Positions 31,912-40,456 of a stretch of DNA of 41,171 nt are shown here, in pieces. Under the pieces are notes generated by a model. It saw only the letters and a program-made list of their open reading frames with translations, searched no databases and was not told where the DNA came from. The DNA is taken from contig JAJRAN010000092.1 in NCBI GenBank assembly GCA_028682915.1, positions 1-41,171 of the forward strand. Direction: 5' to 3'. The position numbers and the translations under genes are program-made. The stretch's first letter is position 1, and the number at the start of each line of letters is the position of its first letter. This stretch comes from Methanomassiliicoccales archaeon (GTDB lineage Archaea; Thermoplasmatota; Thermoplasmata; Methanomassiliicoccales; UBA472).

Positions 31912-33387
31912 TCACCTTCGAGAGAGCGATGCCTGCACCGGGGGATTGATGGCCTCTTGCCCTTCCCTCTTGGTATGGAACGGTCTGACCCCATCCCTGA
32001 GCTGGGCGCGTACATTGGGGTTGAAGAGGTTGGTGAATACCACCCTCCTGGCAGTATTGTTGCGCCAGAGCACCTTAAGGAACTCCGCCACGCCGTCGCG
32101 GCTCCACCACCCCCTCAGCCATTCCGAGTAGGCTTCGTCCACCAGGCCTTGAAGGCGCTCCTGGTCGAAGGGGCTGGTGCGATACTCGTAGATGCGGTGA
32201 TTGGTCTTCCATTCCTCCGGGCCTATCAGCCCCTGGTGGCACATGTCGTTCCAGATCTCGGTGCCTACCAGGCAGTCGAGGATGTTCACCTGCACCGCGT
32301 GCGGCCTGCTGCCCCGGATGAAATCGATGGTCTTGGCCACGTCCTCCTGCCGCTCCACCGGCGCCCCGATGATGTAGGAGGTGATTACCAGCATGCCAGC
32401 GTCCTTGGCGTTGGCGACGGCGGTCGCGGTCTTCTCTGGGGTGATGTGCTTCTTGTAATACTCCAGCGTGCGCGAGGAGGCGCTCTCCGCCCCGAAGTAG
32501 ATGACATCGAACCCCGCGCCCTTCATGGCGCGCATGAGCTCTTTGGAGGCCGAGTCCACCCTCCCCTCGCAATAAAGAGCCATGCGTATCCTCCTTTCCC
32601 TTATGAGCTCGCAGATGCGCTCCGCCCGTTTAGGGTTGTGAGTGAAATTGTCGTCCACGAACACGCAGCTCTCATAGCCCTCGGAGTAGATCGATTCCAG
32701 CTCCTCGACCACGTTCTCCGGGCTCCGGGGGCGCCATCGATTCAGGGAGAAGGCCGCGCAGGAGCAGTAGGTGCACCTGAAGGGGCATCCGCGCGAGGAG
32801 GAGATGGTGGTGAACTTGCCGAAGGTCAGGGGCACCCCGGCGTGCGTGTATCCGTACTTCAGATCGCCGAGCATGCGGCGGTCGGGGAAGGGAAGGCCGT
32901 CCAGGTCGTCGACTAGGCAGATCGGCCTCTCGACCAGCCCCTCCCCCTTGAGATAGCAAATGCCCTCGACGTCGGAGGGGTCCGTCCCCCCCTCCAGATG
33001 ATCAAGCAGTTTGACCAAGGATCGCTCGGCCTCCCCGCGGATGATATAATCGATGGATTCGTAGCTGCGGAGTATGTTCTCGGTGGCGAAGGTGGCGTGA
33101 TACCCTCCTAGCACGATGACGCTCTCGGGCAGCGCCGCACGTACCTTTTCCAGCACATTGACGGCCTCGAGGAAGGTGTGGGTGGAGCAGTTCAGCCCGA
33201 CCACATCAGGCCCCTCCTTGATGATCCGAGAGACGAGCGATTCCATGTCCATATCAGCGCAGAAGGCGTCGCAGACCACCACATCGTCCCCCCGCTCCTC
33301 TCTCAGGCTGGATGCGAGGTAGAGCAAGCCCAGGGGAGGCCACTTCTCCGTAGTCTTGCCAGGCGGGGTGGAAAGGAACACCTTCAT
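31912..33387 (-). CDS. B12-binding-domain radical SAM protein
   Basis: This 491-residue protein has an N-terminal cobalamin-binding-like Rossmann domain (residues ~1-135; PPLGLLYLASSL, VVGLNCSTHTF, VIVLGGYHATF) and a radical SAM core with cluster motif CPFRCTYCSC at ~residue 195, then FVDDNFTHN and GAESASSRTL. The cobalamin 'DxHxxG' motif is not visible, so B12 may not be bound. Relatives do methylations and ring rearrangements in lipid, cofactor or tetrapyrrole pathways. ATG 33387 fits the family start; a GTG at 33402 is in frame. It is followed by the nitroreductase gene. Confidence 0.87.
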   Translation of the reverse strand: MKVFLSTPPGKTTEKWPPLGLLYLASSLREERGDDVVVCDAFCADMDMESLVSRIIKEGPDVVGLNCSTHTFLEAVNVLEKVRAALPESVIVLGGYHATFATENILRSYESIDYIIRGEAERSLVKLLDHLEGGTDPSDVEGICYLKGEGLVERPICLVDDLDGLPFPDRRMLGDLKYGYTHAGVPLTFGKFTTISSSRGCPFRCTYCSCAAFSLNRWRPRSPENVVEELESIYSEGYESCVFVDDNFTHNPKRAERICELIRERRIRMALYCEGRVDSASKELMRAMKGAGFDVIYFGAESASSRTLEYYKKHITPEKTATAVANAKDAGMLVITSYIIGAPVERQEDVAKTIDFIRGSRPHAVQVNILDCLVGTEIWNDMCHQGLIGPEEWKTNHRIYEYRTSPFDQERLQGLVDEAYSEWLRGWWSRDGVAEFLKVLWRNNTARRVVFTNLFNPNVRAQLRDGVRPFHTKREGQEAINPPVQASLSRR

Positions 33388-33419
33388 CTGATTCCGTCCC
33401 ACACTTCCAAAGGAGCCGC

Positions 33420-34397
33420 CTAGCTTGAACCTTGCGCCTCGCTGCCTAGATTGCCTAGCTCCTTGACGCGGTGCACGGCGGCGATGACCTCGTTAGGGCG
33501 CGTGAACATGGGCATGTGCCCAGTGTCCTTGAGCAATACCAGCTCGGCGCCCGGGACCTCGTGACTCAAGCGCAGGCACTGCGCCTCAGGCGGGACGTTC
33601 CGGTCCTTCTCTCCCACCACCATCACCATTGGCAGCCTGATACCCGCGTAGCTGCCTTCGACCGCTCGAAGCGTCCTCCCGACGCATTCCAGGTCCACAG
33701 CCTCCGCCCGGAGCGAGGAGGGTCTGAGGGCGAGGGCGATCCCTGCCTTGCGATAGTCCTTAGGAACCGGGTCAGGGGCGAAGGTGAACTTGAGCAGCCA
33801 GCGCCCGATCAGGCCGCCCAAGGGCAGGAACAGGAGCCAGATCAGCGCGGTGCCCAGGTACCTCCTTCCCAGGGCACGATACAAGCCCATGACCGGGACC
33901 TCCTTTCCCTCGAACGAATGCACCACCCCTGAGAGGACGACCAGACCGGAGACGTCCTCCGGGTGCCTCACGGCCATGTCCATCAGCACCGCTCCGGCCG
34001 AGGAGTGCCCCACCACGACCGGTCTCTCCAGGCCCAGGCTTTTCCAGGCCTCGCGCACCAGGTCGCCATGGACTGCGCAGCTCTCCTGCTTCCCTGGAGC
34101 CTTCTGGCTGTACCCGTGCCCGGGCCTATCGAAGGCCAGGACCCTGAAGTCTTTGGAGAGCTCATCCATGATGGAAAGGCGGAAGTCGTTCGAGGAGCCG
34201 TTGCTGCCATGCAGCAGGACCACTGGAGGTCCGGAGCCTTTCTGGCAATAATGCAGCTTCGTTCCCTGGACCTCGACGAACTCGCACGCCCTGGGCAGCC
34301 GTTTTTTGTTGATGGAGAGGACCAAGGTCGAGGTCAGCAGAAGAAGGGTGATTATGGCCAAGGGTACGAGCACGAGCCAGAGAGCGTCCACGTCCAC
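33420..34397 (-). CDS. Membrane-anchored alpha/beta hydrolase
   Basis: This 325-residue protein has one N-terminal hydrophobic helix (LWLVLVPLAIITLLLLTSTL) and then an alpha/beta-hydrolase domain: VVLLHGSNGSS oxyanion region, nucleophile elbow GHSSAG, acid in GEKDRNVP and catalytic His in DTGHMPMF. The lid region (~165-230) is hydrophobic, which suggests a lipid or hydrophobic substrate. GTG 34397 is chosen because a TATA-like box at 34457-34464 predicts transcription start near 34434, after the in-frame TTG at 34448. It shares that box region with the divergent persulfide dioxygenase gene. Substrate unknown. Confidence 0.78.
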   Translation of the reverse strand: MDVDALWLVLVPLAIITLLLLTSTLVLSINKKRLPRACEFVEVQGTKLHYCQKGSGPPVVLLHGSNGSSNDFRLSIMDELSKDFRVLAFDRPGHGYSQKAPGKQESCAVHGDLVREAWKSLGLERPVVVGHSSAGAVLMDMAVRHPEDVSGLVVLSGVVHSFEGKEVPVMGLYRALGRRYLGTALIWLLFLPLGGLIGRWLLKFTFAPDPVPKDYRKAGIALALRPSSLRAEAVDLECVGRTLRAVEGSYAGIRLPMVMVVGEKDRNVPPEAQCLRLSHEVPGAELVLLKDTGHMPMFTRPNEVIAAVHRVKELGNLGSEAQGSS

Positions 34398-34510
34398 GAA
34401 TGCATTTCTTCGGATTTCAATCTGATTGAGCGTCGGGCCGAAGCTCAATTGCCAACATATTTATGGATTCGGCTCCAAAGCACGCTCGCATGGCCTAGGG
34501 GGCGGCAGGG

Positions 34511-35875
34511 TTGATAGTCGAGAGGATCGAGTCGGAGGGGCTGGCGCATTTCTCCTACATCGTGGTCGAAGGGAGCAAGGCCTTCGTGGTGGACCCGCGC
34601 AGGGACTGCGAGGTCTACCTCGCGATCGCCCGAAGGGAAGGGGCGCGCATCACCCATGTCTTCGAGACGCACAGGAACGAGGACTACGTCATCGGGTCCA
34701 TGGAGGTATCGGAGAGGACAGGGGCCATCGCCTGCCACGGCCCAGGCCTGGATTTCGATTATGGCGAGACGCTCGAGGATGGTCAGGTCTTCGCCTTCGG
34801 TGATCTGGAGCTCACGGCCCTCCATACCCCTGGCCACACCGATGAGAGCATGTCCTATGTGCTGGTGGACAAGGGCTCAGGCTATGATGCGGTTGCGGTG
34901 TTCACAGGCGACGCGCTGTTCGTGGGGGACGTGGGCCGTACCGACCTGCCCGGTCCGGACAAGCGGGAGCGGCTCTCGCATGCCCTCTTCCACAGCCTGC
35001 ACGACAGGCTCATGACCCTGGGCGACGGGACGATAGTCCACCCTGGCCACGGGGCCGGGTCGGTCTGCGGAGGGGACATCAGCGAAAGGGCCTTCAGCAC
35101 CATCGGGCTGGAGAGGCTGCAGAACCCCCTGCTCCGCCTGACGGAGGAGGAATTCGTCAAGGACAGGATGGGGCAGAGGCTCGACCGCCCGCCCTACTTC
35201 CGGCGCATGGAGTCCATGAACCTCCATGGGCATCCGGCCATGAGCGGCCTTCCGGAGCCGATCCCGCTCTCTCCCAAGGGGTTCAAGGCGGCCTTGGACA
35301 GGGGCGGATCGCTGTTGGACCTGAGGACGCCCGACAGCGTCTCTGGAGCATACATCAAGGGCGCTACGTCAATATGGCTCGATGGGCTGGCTGCCTATGT
35401 CGGTTGGCTTATGCAGTACGACGCCCCCATCTACCTCGTGGTGGAGGACCCCCTCCAAGTGGAGAGGGCCGTTCGCATCCTGGTGCGGATGGGTTACGAC
35501 AACGTCGCGGGCTATCTGAGGGGAGGCATGTCCCAATGGCTCCGCGAGGGCCACCCCTACGAGGTCCTCCCGACCCTGAACGTACATCAGACGAGGGACC
35601 TGGTCAAACAGGGAAAGGCGGTGATCCTCGACCCCCGTCCTGGCCATGAGTGGGAGGAGGTCCGGGTCCCGGGAGCCATGCACGTCTTCGTGGGCGAGCT
35701 CCAGTCCAGGCTTTCGGAGGTCCCCAGCTTCACCAAGGTGGCGTGCATGTGCAGCGCCGGGTTCAGGGGCAGCATGGCCGCGGTCATGCTCCGAAATCTG
35801 GGCTACGAGAACGCCTTCAACGTTCTGGGAGGGATAGGCGCTTGGAAGGCGGCAGGCTACGAGACGGAGGAATGA
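34511..35875 (+). CDS. Persulfide dioxygenase-like metallo-beta-lactamase protein with two rhodanese domains
   Basis: In this 454-residue fusion, residues ~1-245 are an ETHE1-like MBL domain. The mono-iron facial triad of ETHE1 is kept as His54, His109 and Asp134, but the classical HxHxDH motif reads HRNEDY (Asn56, Tyr59), so a second metal site is lost. The first rhodanese domain (~255-355) lacks a catalytic cysteine. The second (~360-454) has Cys414 in CMCSAGFRGS. Together they fit sulfur-transfer and glutathione- or protein-persulfide oxidation, or a related thiol reaction; oxygen dependence would be odd in a strict anaerobe. The start is a TTG preceded by GGCGGCAGGG, with a TATA-like box 50 bases upstream. 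Confidence 0.85.
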   Translation: MIVERIESEGLAHFSYIVVEGSKAFVVDPRRDCEVYLAIARREGARITHVFETHRNEDYVIGSMEVSERTGAIACHGPGLDFDYGETLEDGQVFAFGDLELTALHTPGHTDESMSYVLVDKGSGYDAVAVFTGDALFVGDVGRTDLPGPDKRERLSHALFHSLHDRLMTLGDGTIVHPGHGAGSVCGGDISERAFSTIGLERLQNPLLRLTEEEFVKDRMGQRLDRPPYFRRMESMNLHGHPAMSGLPEPIPLSPKGFKAALDRGGSLLDLRTPDSVSGAYIKGATSIWLDGLAAYVGWLMQYDAPIYLVVEDPLQVERAVRILVRMGYDNVAGYLRGGMSQWLREGHPYEVLPTLNVHQTRDLVKQGKAVILDPRPGHEWEEVRVPGAMHVFVGELQSRLSEVPSFTKVACMCSAGFRGSMAAVMLRNLGYENAFNVLGGIGAWKAAGYETEE

Positions 35876-35898
35876 GACGTCGAGGCCAGGTCACGCTG

Positions 35899-35962
35899 GT
35901 TATTAACTATCAGGAGCGACCAGATAAGCGAGTTAATAACAAATGATATAAATGTTAATAAC
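35899..35962 (+). promoter_or_regulatory. Three phased operator-like sites before the metal importer operon
   Basis: The 9-mer GTTAATAAC occurs at 35932-35940 and 35954-35962, and its complement GTTATTAAC at 35899-35907. Spacing is 33 and 22 bases, multiples of 11, so all face one side of the helix. The last copy ends 21 bases before the znuA start codon at 35984. They fit a metalloregulator (Zur-, MntR- or DtxR-like); the protein is not encoded here. Confidence 0.55.
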
Positions 35963-35983
35963 TTACCAATTCCCCGCAGTTAG

Positions 35984-37345
35984 ATGAAGGGCAGCTCGAA
36001 ACCGTTCCCAAGGACCCTGGCGGCCATGCTCACCGTGGCGGTCGTCATCATTGCCAGCGCAGCGGCCTTCGTCCTCTTCGTCCCTCAGGGCGACACCTCA
36101 GGGAAGCTCCAGGTCGTCGCCACGTTCTATCCCTTGTACTACCTGACCAGCCAAATAGCGGGCGACCGGGCGGACGTCCACACCCTCATCCCGGACAACT
36201 TGGAGCCCCACTCCTGGGAGCCGACGCCCTCGGACCTGATCGAGGTCAGCGAGGCCCAGGTCCTAGTGTTCAATGGGGTGGGGTTCGAGCCTTGGATGGG
36301 GGATTTCCTCGCGGCCGTGGACAATCCTGACCTAGTCAAGGTGGACACGAGCGTGGGCGTGTCGCTGATACCTTCCGACACGGTGGTCGAGGCTTACAAG
36401 GAAGCCACCGCCCTCCTGAGCACTGGCCCCAATTACTCCTTGGCCGCCTCTGCCGCGCCCGGCTCGGCGTCGACCGTGCAATGCGCCTCCGAGGTACTAC
36501 TGGTGAACATGACGTCCCTCGAGGGAGGGATGGGAGGCTTCTTCGCGCTTCACGTCTCGGTGGTAGGCGACTATCGTCTCTTCGTGACCGAAGACGTCGA
36601 ATTCGCTCTGATGTATGCGAACGGCACGGCCGTAAGCGCGGAGCTGGAGAATGGAGCGATCACCTGGTACCAGGGCTTCTCCTCCTCGAAGTTCTATGAG
36701 CTACAGGAGGATACGACGTACCTAGTAAGCTTCGTGCCCGGGCAGGTCGAGGCTACGAAGCTGGTGGTTGTGCAAGCCAGCGGAGGAACCGGGGCGGACC
36801 AGGACGGCCATGAGCACGGGTCCCAGGACCCCCACTTCTGGATCGACCCCCTTAGCGCCAAGGTCCAGGTCCAGAACATCCTGCTCGCGTTCAACCAAGT
36901 GGACCCTGGGAACTCGACATACTATTCGCAGAACGCCGGAGCCCTCCTCGTGCGCCTAGACAAGCTGAACCAGGACTTCGTGGATGGTCTGGCCAACAGG
37001 ACGAAGAACACCATAATCACCACTCACGAGGGCTTCAACTACATGGCGTTCCGGTATGGGTTCGAGGCCTACGCGGCCATCGGCATCTCCGCCGACCAAC
37101 AACCCAGCCCGCAGGACATGGCCAGGCTGGCGGGTATGGTGGAGGATTTGAATCTGCACTACGTTTTCTCGGAGCCCACCTACCTGGACTCGGTGATGGA
37201 GATAATCGCCGGCGAGACGGGAGCCCAGGTCCTGGTATTGGACGGGCTCCATGGCCGGACGGGCGTGCACAAGGGCATGGACTACTTCGAGATCATGTAC
37301 GCCAACCTGGAGAACCTGAGGATCGGATTGGAGGTGGCTCAATGA
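35984..37345 (+). CDS. znuA: Zinc/manganese ABC transporter substrate-binding protein with an inserted domain (ZnuA-like)
   Basis: This 453-residue protein has an N-terminal hydrophobic anchor (LAAMLTVAVVIIASAAAFVL). Metal-site residues are His76 (LEPHSWEP), His284 (DPHFWIDP) and His348 (TTHEGFNY), plus a likely acidic ligand near LVLDGLHG. In ordinary ZnuA the gap between the first and second ligand regions is short and His-rich. Here about 115 residues (~150-265) are inserted, with strand-like, Ser/Ala/Glu-rich sequence followed by a short DGHEHGSQ. The insert resembles a small beta domain of unknown function. The start is 21 bases after the third operator-like site. It overlaps znuC by 4 bases (ATGA). 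Confidence 0.85.
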   Translation: MKGSSKPFPRTLAAMLTVAVVIIASAAAFVLFVPQGDTSGKLQVVATFYPLYYLTSQIAGDRADVHTLIPDNLEPHSWEPTPSDLIEVSEAQVLVFNGVGFEPWMGDFLAAVDNPDLVKVDTSVGVSLIPSDTVVEAYKEATALLSTGPNYSLAASAAPGSASTVQCASEVLLVNMTSLEGGMGGFFALHVSVVGDYRLFVTEDVEFALMYANGTAVSAELENGAITWYQGFSSSKFYELQEDTTYLVSFVPGQVEATKLVVVQASGGTGADQDGHEHGSQDPHFWIDPLSAKVQVQNILLAFNQVDPGNSTYYSQNAGALLVRLDKLNQDFVDGLANRTKNTIITTHEGFNYMAFRYGFEAYAAIGISADQQPSPQDMARLAGMVEDLNLHYVFSEPTYLDSVMEIIAGETGAQVLVLDGLHGRTGVHKGMDYFEIMYANLENLRIGLEVAQ

Positions 37346-38175
37346 GCTATTCGGTAGGAAATGAAGCTTTGAAGGAGAAGGTGGTCGAGGTCATCGATGT
37401 CACGGTTCGGATCAACAATCTCATAGTCCTCGACAAGGTGTCCGTGGACGTGGACAGGGGCGACGTCCTCGGCATCGTGGGCCCGAATGGCGGTGGGAAG
37501 ACCACGCTCTTGAACGCGGTCCTCGGCCTCATCCCCATCGAGTCTGGCCAGATCCGCCTTTTCGGCACCGACATCCGCCGGTTCAAGGATTTCCATAAGG
37601 TGGGATACGTGGCTCAGAACGCCATCCAGTTCGACCCCATATTCCCGGCTACGGTGCGGGAGATCGTATCCTTGGGATGCTTGAACCGCGCCCGCCTGGG
37701 AAGGAGGCTTGGCAAGGAGCAGAACGAGGAGGTGGAGAAGGCCATCGACCTGATGGGGCTGAGGAACGTGGCGGACCGCAAGATAAGCGACCTGTCGGGC
37801 GGGCAGAAGCAGCGGATCTTCATCGCCAAGGCCCTGGTCAGAAAACCGAAGCTCCTCCTCCTCGATGAGGCCACAGCGGGCTTGGACCAATGCATGCAAG
37901 ACCATTTCCACAACCTGCTCCGCTTCCTGAAATCGGAGTATGGCATATCGGTGATGACCGTGAATCATGATCTTTCCGGCGTGATCTGCCAGGCGAACAA
38001 GCTGGCCGTGGTGAACCGTCAATTGCATTACACCCCCATCACACCAGGGCTCGACCCTTCCAAGATGTTGCAGGACGCCTACGGGGAGCATTTCACGTTC
38101 ATTTTCCACCACGATCACCAGACCTGCCAGGCCCCGGAGGCGAGTACGATCACCATCAAGGAAGGGGGCAGCTAA
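37342..38175 (+). CDS. znuC: Zinc/manganese ABC transporter ATP-binding protein (ZnuC-like)
   Basis: This 277-residue ABC ATPase has Walker A GPNGGGKTT, Q-loop VAQNAIQFDP, signature LSGGQKQRIFIAKAL, Walker B LLLLDEATAGLD and the switch His in TVNHDLS. The C-terminal tail has a His/Cys cluster (FIFHHDHQTCQ) that could bind metal. It drives import of zinc or manganese. It overlaps the substrate-binding gene and is followed 2 bases later by the permease. Confidence 0.92.
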   Translation: MSYSVGNEALKEKVVEVIDVTVRINNLIVLDKVSVDVDRGDVLGIVGPNGGGKTTLLNAVLGLIPIESGQIRLFGTDIRRFKDFHKVGYVAQNAIQFDPIFPATVREIVSLGCLNRARLGRRLGKEQNEEVEKAIDLMGLRNVADRKISDLSGGQKQRIFIAKALVRKPKLLLLDEATAGLDQCMQDHFHNLLRFLKSEYGISVMTVNHDLSGVICQANKLAVVNRQLHYTPITPGLDPSKMLQDAYGEHFTFIFHHDHQTCQAPEASTITIKEGGS

Positions 38176-38176
38176 G

Positions 38177-39085
38177 ATGTTGGACATCGGGGGCCTCTTC
38201 GCCTACGAGTTCTTCCAGAGGGCGTTCCTGGCGGGTATTTGCTCCGCCCTCCTCTGCGCCGCGCTCGGCGTGTTCATCGTCCTAAAACGGGCTTCGCTTA
38301 TCGGAGAGGGAATCGCCCATCTCTCCTTCGGCGGCATCGCCATAGGCCTGGTGCTCGCGGTCTATCCCCTCTACACGGCACTGATCCTTGCCCTTGTGGG
38401 AACACTGCTGATCTCATTGCTCAACCGGAGCAAGATAGTCTACTCGGAGACGGCAATAGGCCTGATGTTCTCGGCAGGTTTGGCAATCGGGGCGGTGCTC
38501 GCATCCGTGGGCGGGGGGTTCAGCGTCGATCTCTTCGCGTACCTCTTCGGAAGCCTGCTCACGGTCAGTCCCCAGGACCTGCAGATAATCGTGCTGCTGA
38601 CGCTGATAGCGCTCATCTTCATTGGCGTGTTCTACAAAGAACTGGTGCTGATGACCTTCGACGAGCGCAGCGCCCACCTTTCCGGCGTTCCCGTCGTCGC
38701 CTTCGAGGTCGCCTTCAACGTCCTGGTGGCGCTGGCGGTCGTGGCTTCGATCAAGATCGTCGGGGCTCTCCTCGTTTCAGCGCTCCTCATCACCCCCGCC
38801 GCGTCCGCGATGCAGCTGTCCGGGTCCTTCAAGGGTACGATGCTCTCCGCCTTCGTCCTGGGCCTGTTCTCGGTGATGGCGGGGATGCTCGTCTCCTTCT
38901 ACTTCGACCTTGCCACCGGAGGGGCGATCGTCCTCATCGGGCTGCTGGTGTTCGGCGTCTGCGTGGCGGTGAGGAAGCTCTTCAAGCTCGGAAAGAGAGA
39001 GTTGGCGCCCGATACGATCTGCGCCCACGGGATGCAGGAGACGCGCTTCGAGGCCAAAGACGGTTCAGGGGAAAAAGATGTCTAA
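38177..39085 (+). CDS. znuB: Zinc/manganese ABC transporter permease (ZnuB-like)
   Basis: This 302-residue membrane protein has about eight hydrophobic segments and the ABC-3 family sequence (FIVLKRASLIGEGIAHLSFGGIAIG; GALLVSALLITPAASAM). It forms the transmembrane channel of the metal importer. It begins 2 bases after the ATPase gene, with GGGGG just upstream as ribosome site. The C-terminal ~30 residues are hydrophilic and poorly conserved. Last gene of the operon. Confidence 0.92.
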   Translation: MLDIGGLFAYEFFQRAFLAGICSALLCAALGVFIVLKRASLIGEGIAHLSFGGIAIGLVLAVYPLYTALILALVGTLLISLLNRSKIVYSETAIGLMFSAGLAIGAVLASVGGGFSVDLFAYLFGSLLTVSPQDLQIIVLLTLIALIFIGVFYKELVLMTFDERSAHLSGVPVVAFEVAFNVLVALAVVASIKIVGALLVSALLITPAASAMQLSGSFKGTMLSAFVLGLFSVMAGMLVSFYFDLATGGAIVLIGLLVFGVCVAVRKLFKLGKRELAPDTICAHGMQETRFEAKDGSGEKDV

Positions 39086-39207
39086 TCTATCGTGAAATGG
39101 AGGAAACCCTCGAAAAATTAACACCCCCTCCCCAGTAAAAACCACCAAAAACCCAAATAATGTGGAAAATAGTTGCATATTTTTGAAAAATAGTATAATC
39201 TAATAGT

Positions 39208-39270
39208 GTGAAATGTAAAAACGTTCCATCTTAACACTCATATAAAGTTCTCAGTGGAACATCGTTTCAC
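39208..39270 (+). promoter_or_regulatory. Nested inverted repeats around the TATA box of the methyltransferase gene
   Basis: GTGAAA (39208-39213) and GTTCCA (39223-39228) are repeated as complements TGGAAC (39255-39260) and TTTCAC (39265-39270). The TATA-like CATATAAAG (39239-39247) is in the centre. A second TATA-like TTATATAT follows at 39288-39295. A repressor binding here would cover the promoter. Confidence 0.45.
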
Positions 39271-39327
39271 CTGGCACAAGACAAGAGTTATATATCGAAA
39301 ATGACACTCAAGAGACGGGGATTCCAA

Positions 39328-40446
39328 ATGGGCTATGAAGAGAGTTTTCCACCCATGGATATGAAGTGGCATGCGAATGCCACTAAGCGCTTTGCGAGCC
39401 CCTTCGTGGACAACCCACATGACCGGATTGACGTGGACCCGATTATTTTATCCCACGCCGCCGTCGCATGCGGGTATACCATCAGGGACTTCTATGAGAA
39501 ACCGGAGTTGGGAATACACTGCGTCGGCTACATCTCCCAGCTCTACGACCTGCTGCCGGTGACGCACTGGTTCTACTCGATGCCGTGGACGCGCGAGCTA
39601 GGGCTGAAGCTCCAATACAAGGAGACCCTACCGCCAATCTCCACCGGACCGATTCTATCCGAACCAGGCGATGTCGACAAGCTACGTGTCATGGACAAGG
39701 AAGAGCTGAAGAAGAACTTCACACAACAAGAGTTCTACCGCATCTATGACTACGTGGCCAAGAACCTGCCAATGACTCTGGTGCCGATCTCATACGGTTT
39801 CGACCTTGTGGGAGCGGCTGCAGAGCTGGTTGGGGTCGAGAACTTCATCATGTGGACCTTCACGGAGCCAGAAGCGGCGAAGAAACTCGTTAAGATCTAC
39901 ACCGACACCTCGGTCAATGGCGCGGCCGCGCTTGCAGACAAGTACGGCATGGCCATGTTGATCGTCGGGTCCGTGTTGGCCAACAACGATATCTTCTCCG
40001 ATGACGCCGTCGAGGAGTACTCCGCCAAGATGATGAGGTACTATGTCGACCAGGCTTTCAGGAAGGGAGCGGGCCCGCAGGTCTTCTACCACCTGTGCGG
40101 TAACCACGAGACGGACTACAAGGTGTTCAAGGACAACCTTATCTGGTCTCCGTTCACCGTGTTCCACATCGGGTACAAGGGCAAGAACGTCTTCCCATCC
40201 AAGCTCCTGAAGGAGGAGTATGGGCAGAAGGCGACACTCATGGGCTCGGTCGACACCAAGCTCATGATCAACCCGAACCCGGTCTCGGTGTACAACCAGG
40301 CGAAGGAGCAGCTCCTCGGAGGCCGCGATGCGCCGAAGGGCTACATCCTGGGCAACTCTTGCGAATGCCCGCCATACACATTACCGGGCCAAATGCTCGC
40401 GTTGGTGAAGGCGGCTAGGGACTTCGGTACCTACGGGTCATGGTGA
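39328..40446 (+). CDS. UroD-family corrinoid methyltransferase (MtaA/MtbA-like)
   Basis: This ~372-residue TIM-barrel protein of the uroporphyrinogen-decarboxylase superfamily has the zinc/thiol methyltransferase ligands His-x-Cys (YHLCGN, His255/Cys257) and a C-terminal NSCECPP (Cys345/Cys347) instead of decarboxylase residues. Such proteins move a methyl group between a corrinoid protein and a thiol (coenzyme M) or pterin. The acceptor is unknown here; no corrinoid protein gene is adjacent in the window. ATG 39328 has GGGG 7 bases upstream; ATG 39301 is also in frame. The downstream gene is 10 bases away. The nested repeats upstream suggest substrate-dependent regulation. Confidence 0.82.
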   Translation: MGYEESFPPMDMKWHANATKRFASPFVDNPHDRIDVDPIILSHAAVACGYTIRDFYEKPELGIHCVGYISQLYDLLPVTHWFYSMPWTRELGLKLQYKETLPPISTGPILSEPGDVDKLRVMDKEELKKNFTQQEFYRIYDYVAKNLPMTLVPISYGFDLVGAAAELVGVENFIMWTFTEPEAAKKLVKIYTDTSVNGAAALADKYGMAMLIVGSVLANNDIFSDDAVEEYSAKMMRYYVDQAFRKGAGPQVFYHLCGNHETDYKVFKDNLIWSPFTVFHIGYKGKNVFPSKLLKEEYGQKATLMGSVDTKLMINPNPVSVYNQAKEQLLGGRDAPKGYILGNSCECPPYTLPGQMLALVKAARDFGTYGSW

Positions 40447-40456
40447 GGTGAGACAA

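Noticed and set aside
39328-40446. Pyrrolysine (in-frame TAG) methylamine methyltransferase
   Set aside because: The barrel has UroD-type zinc ligands rather than MtmB/MtbB/MttB features, the frame has no internal TAG, and it ends in TGA.
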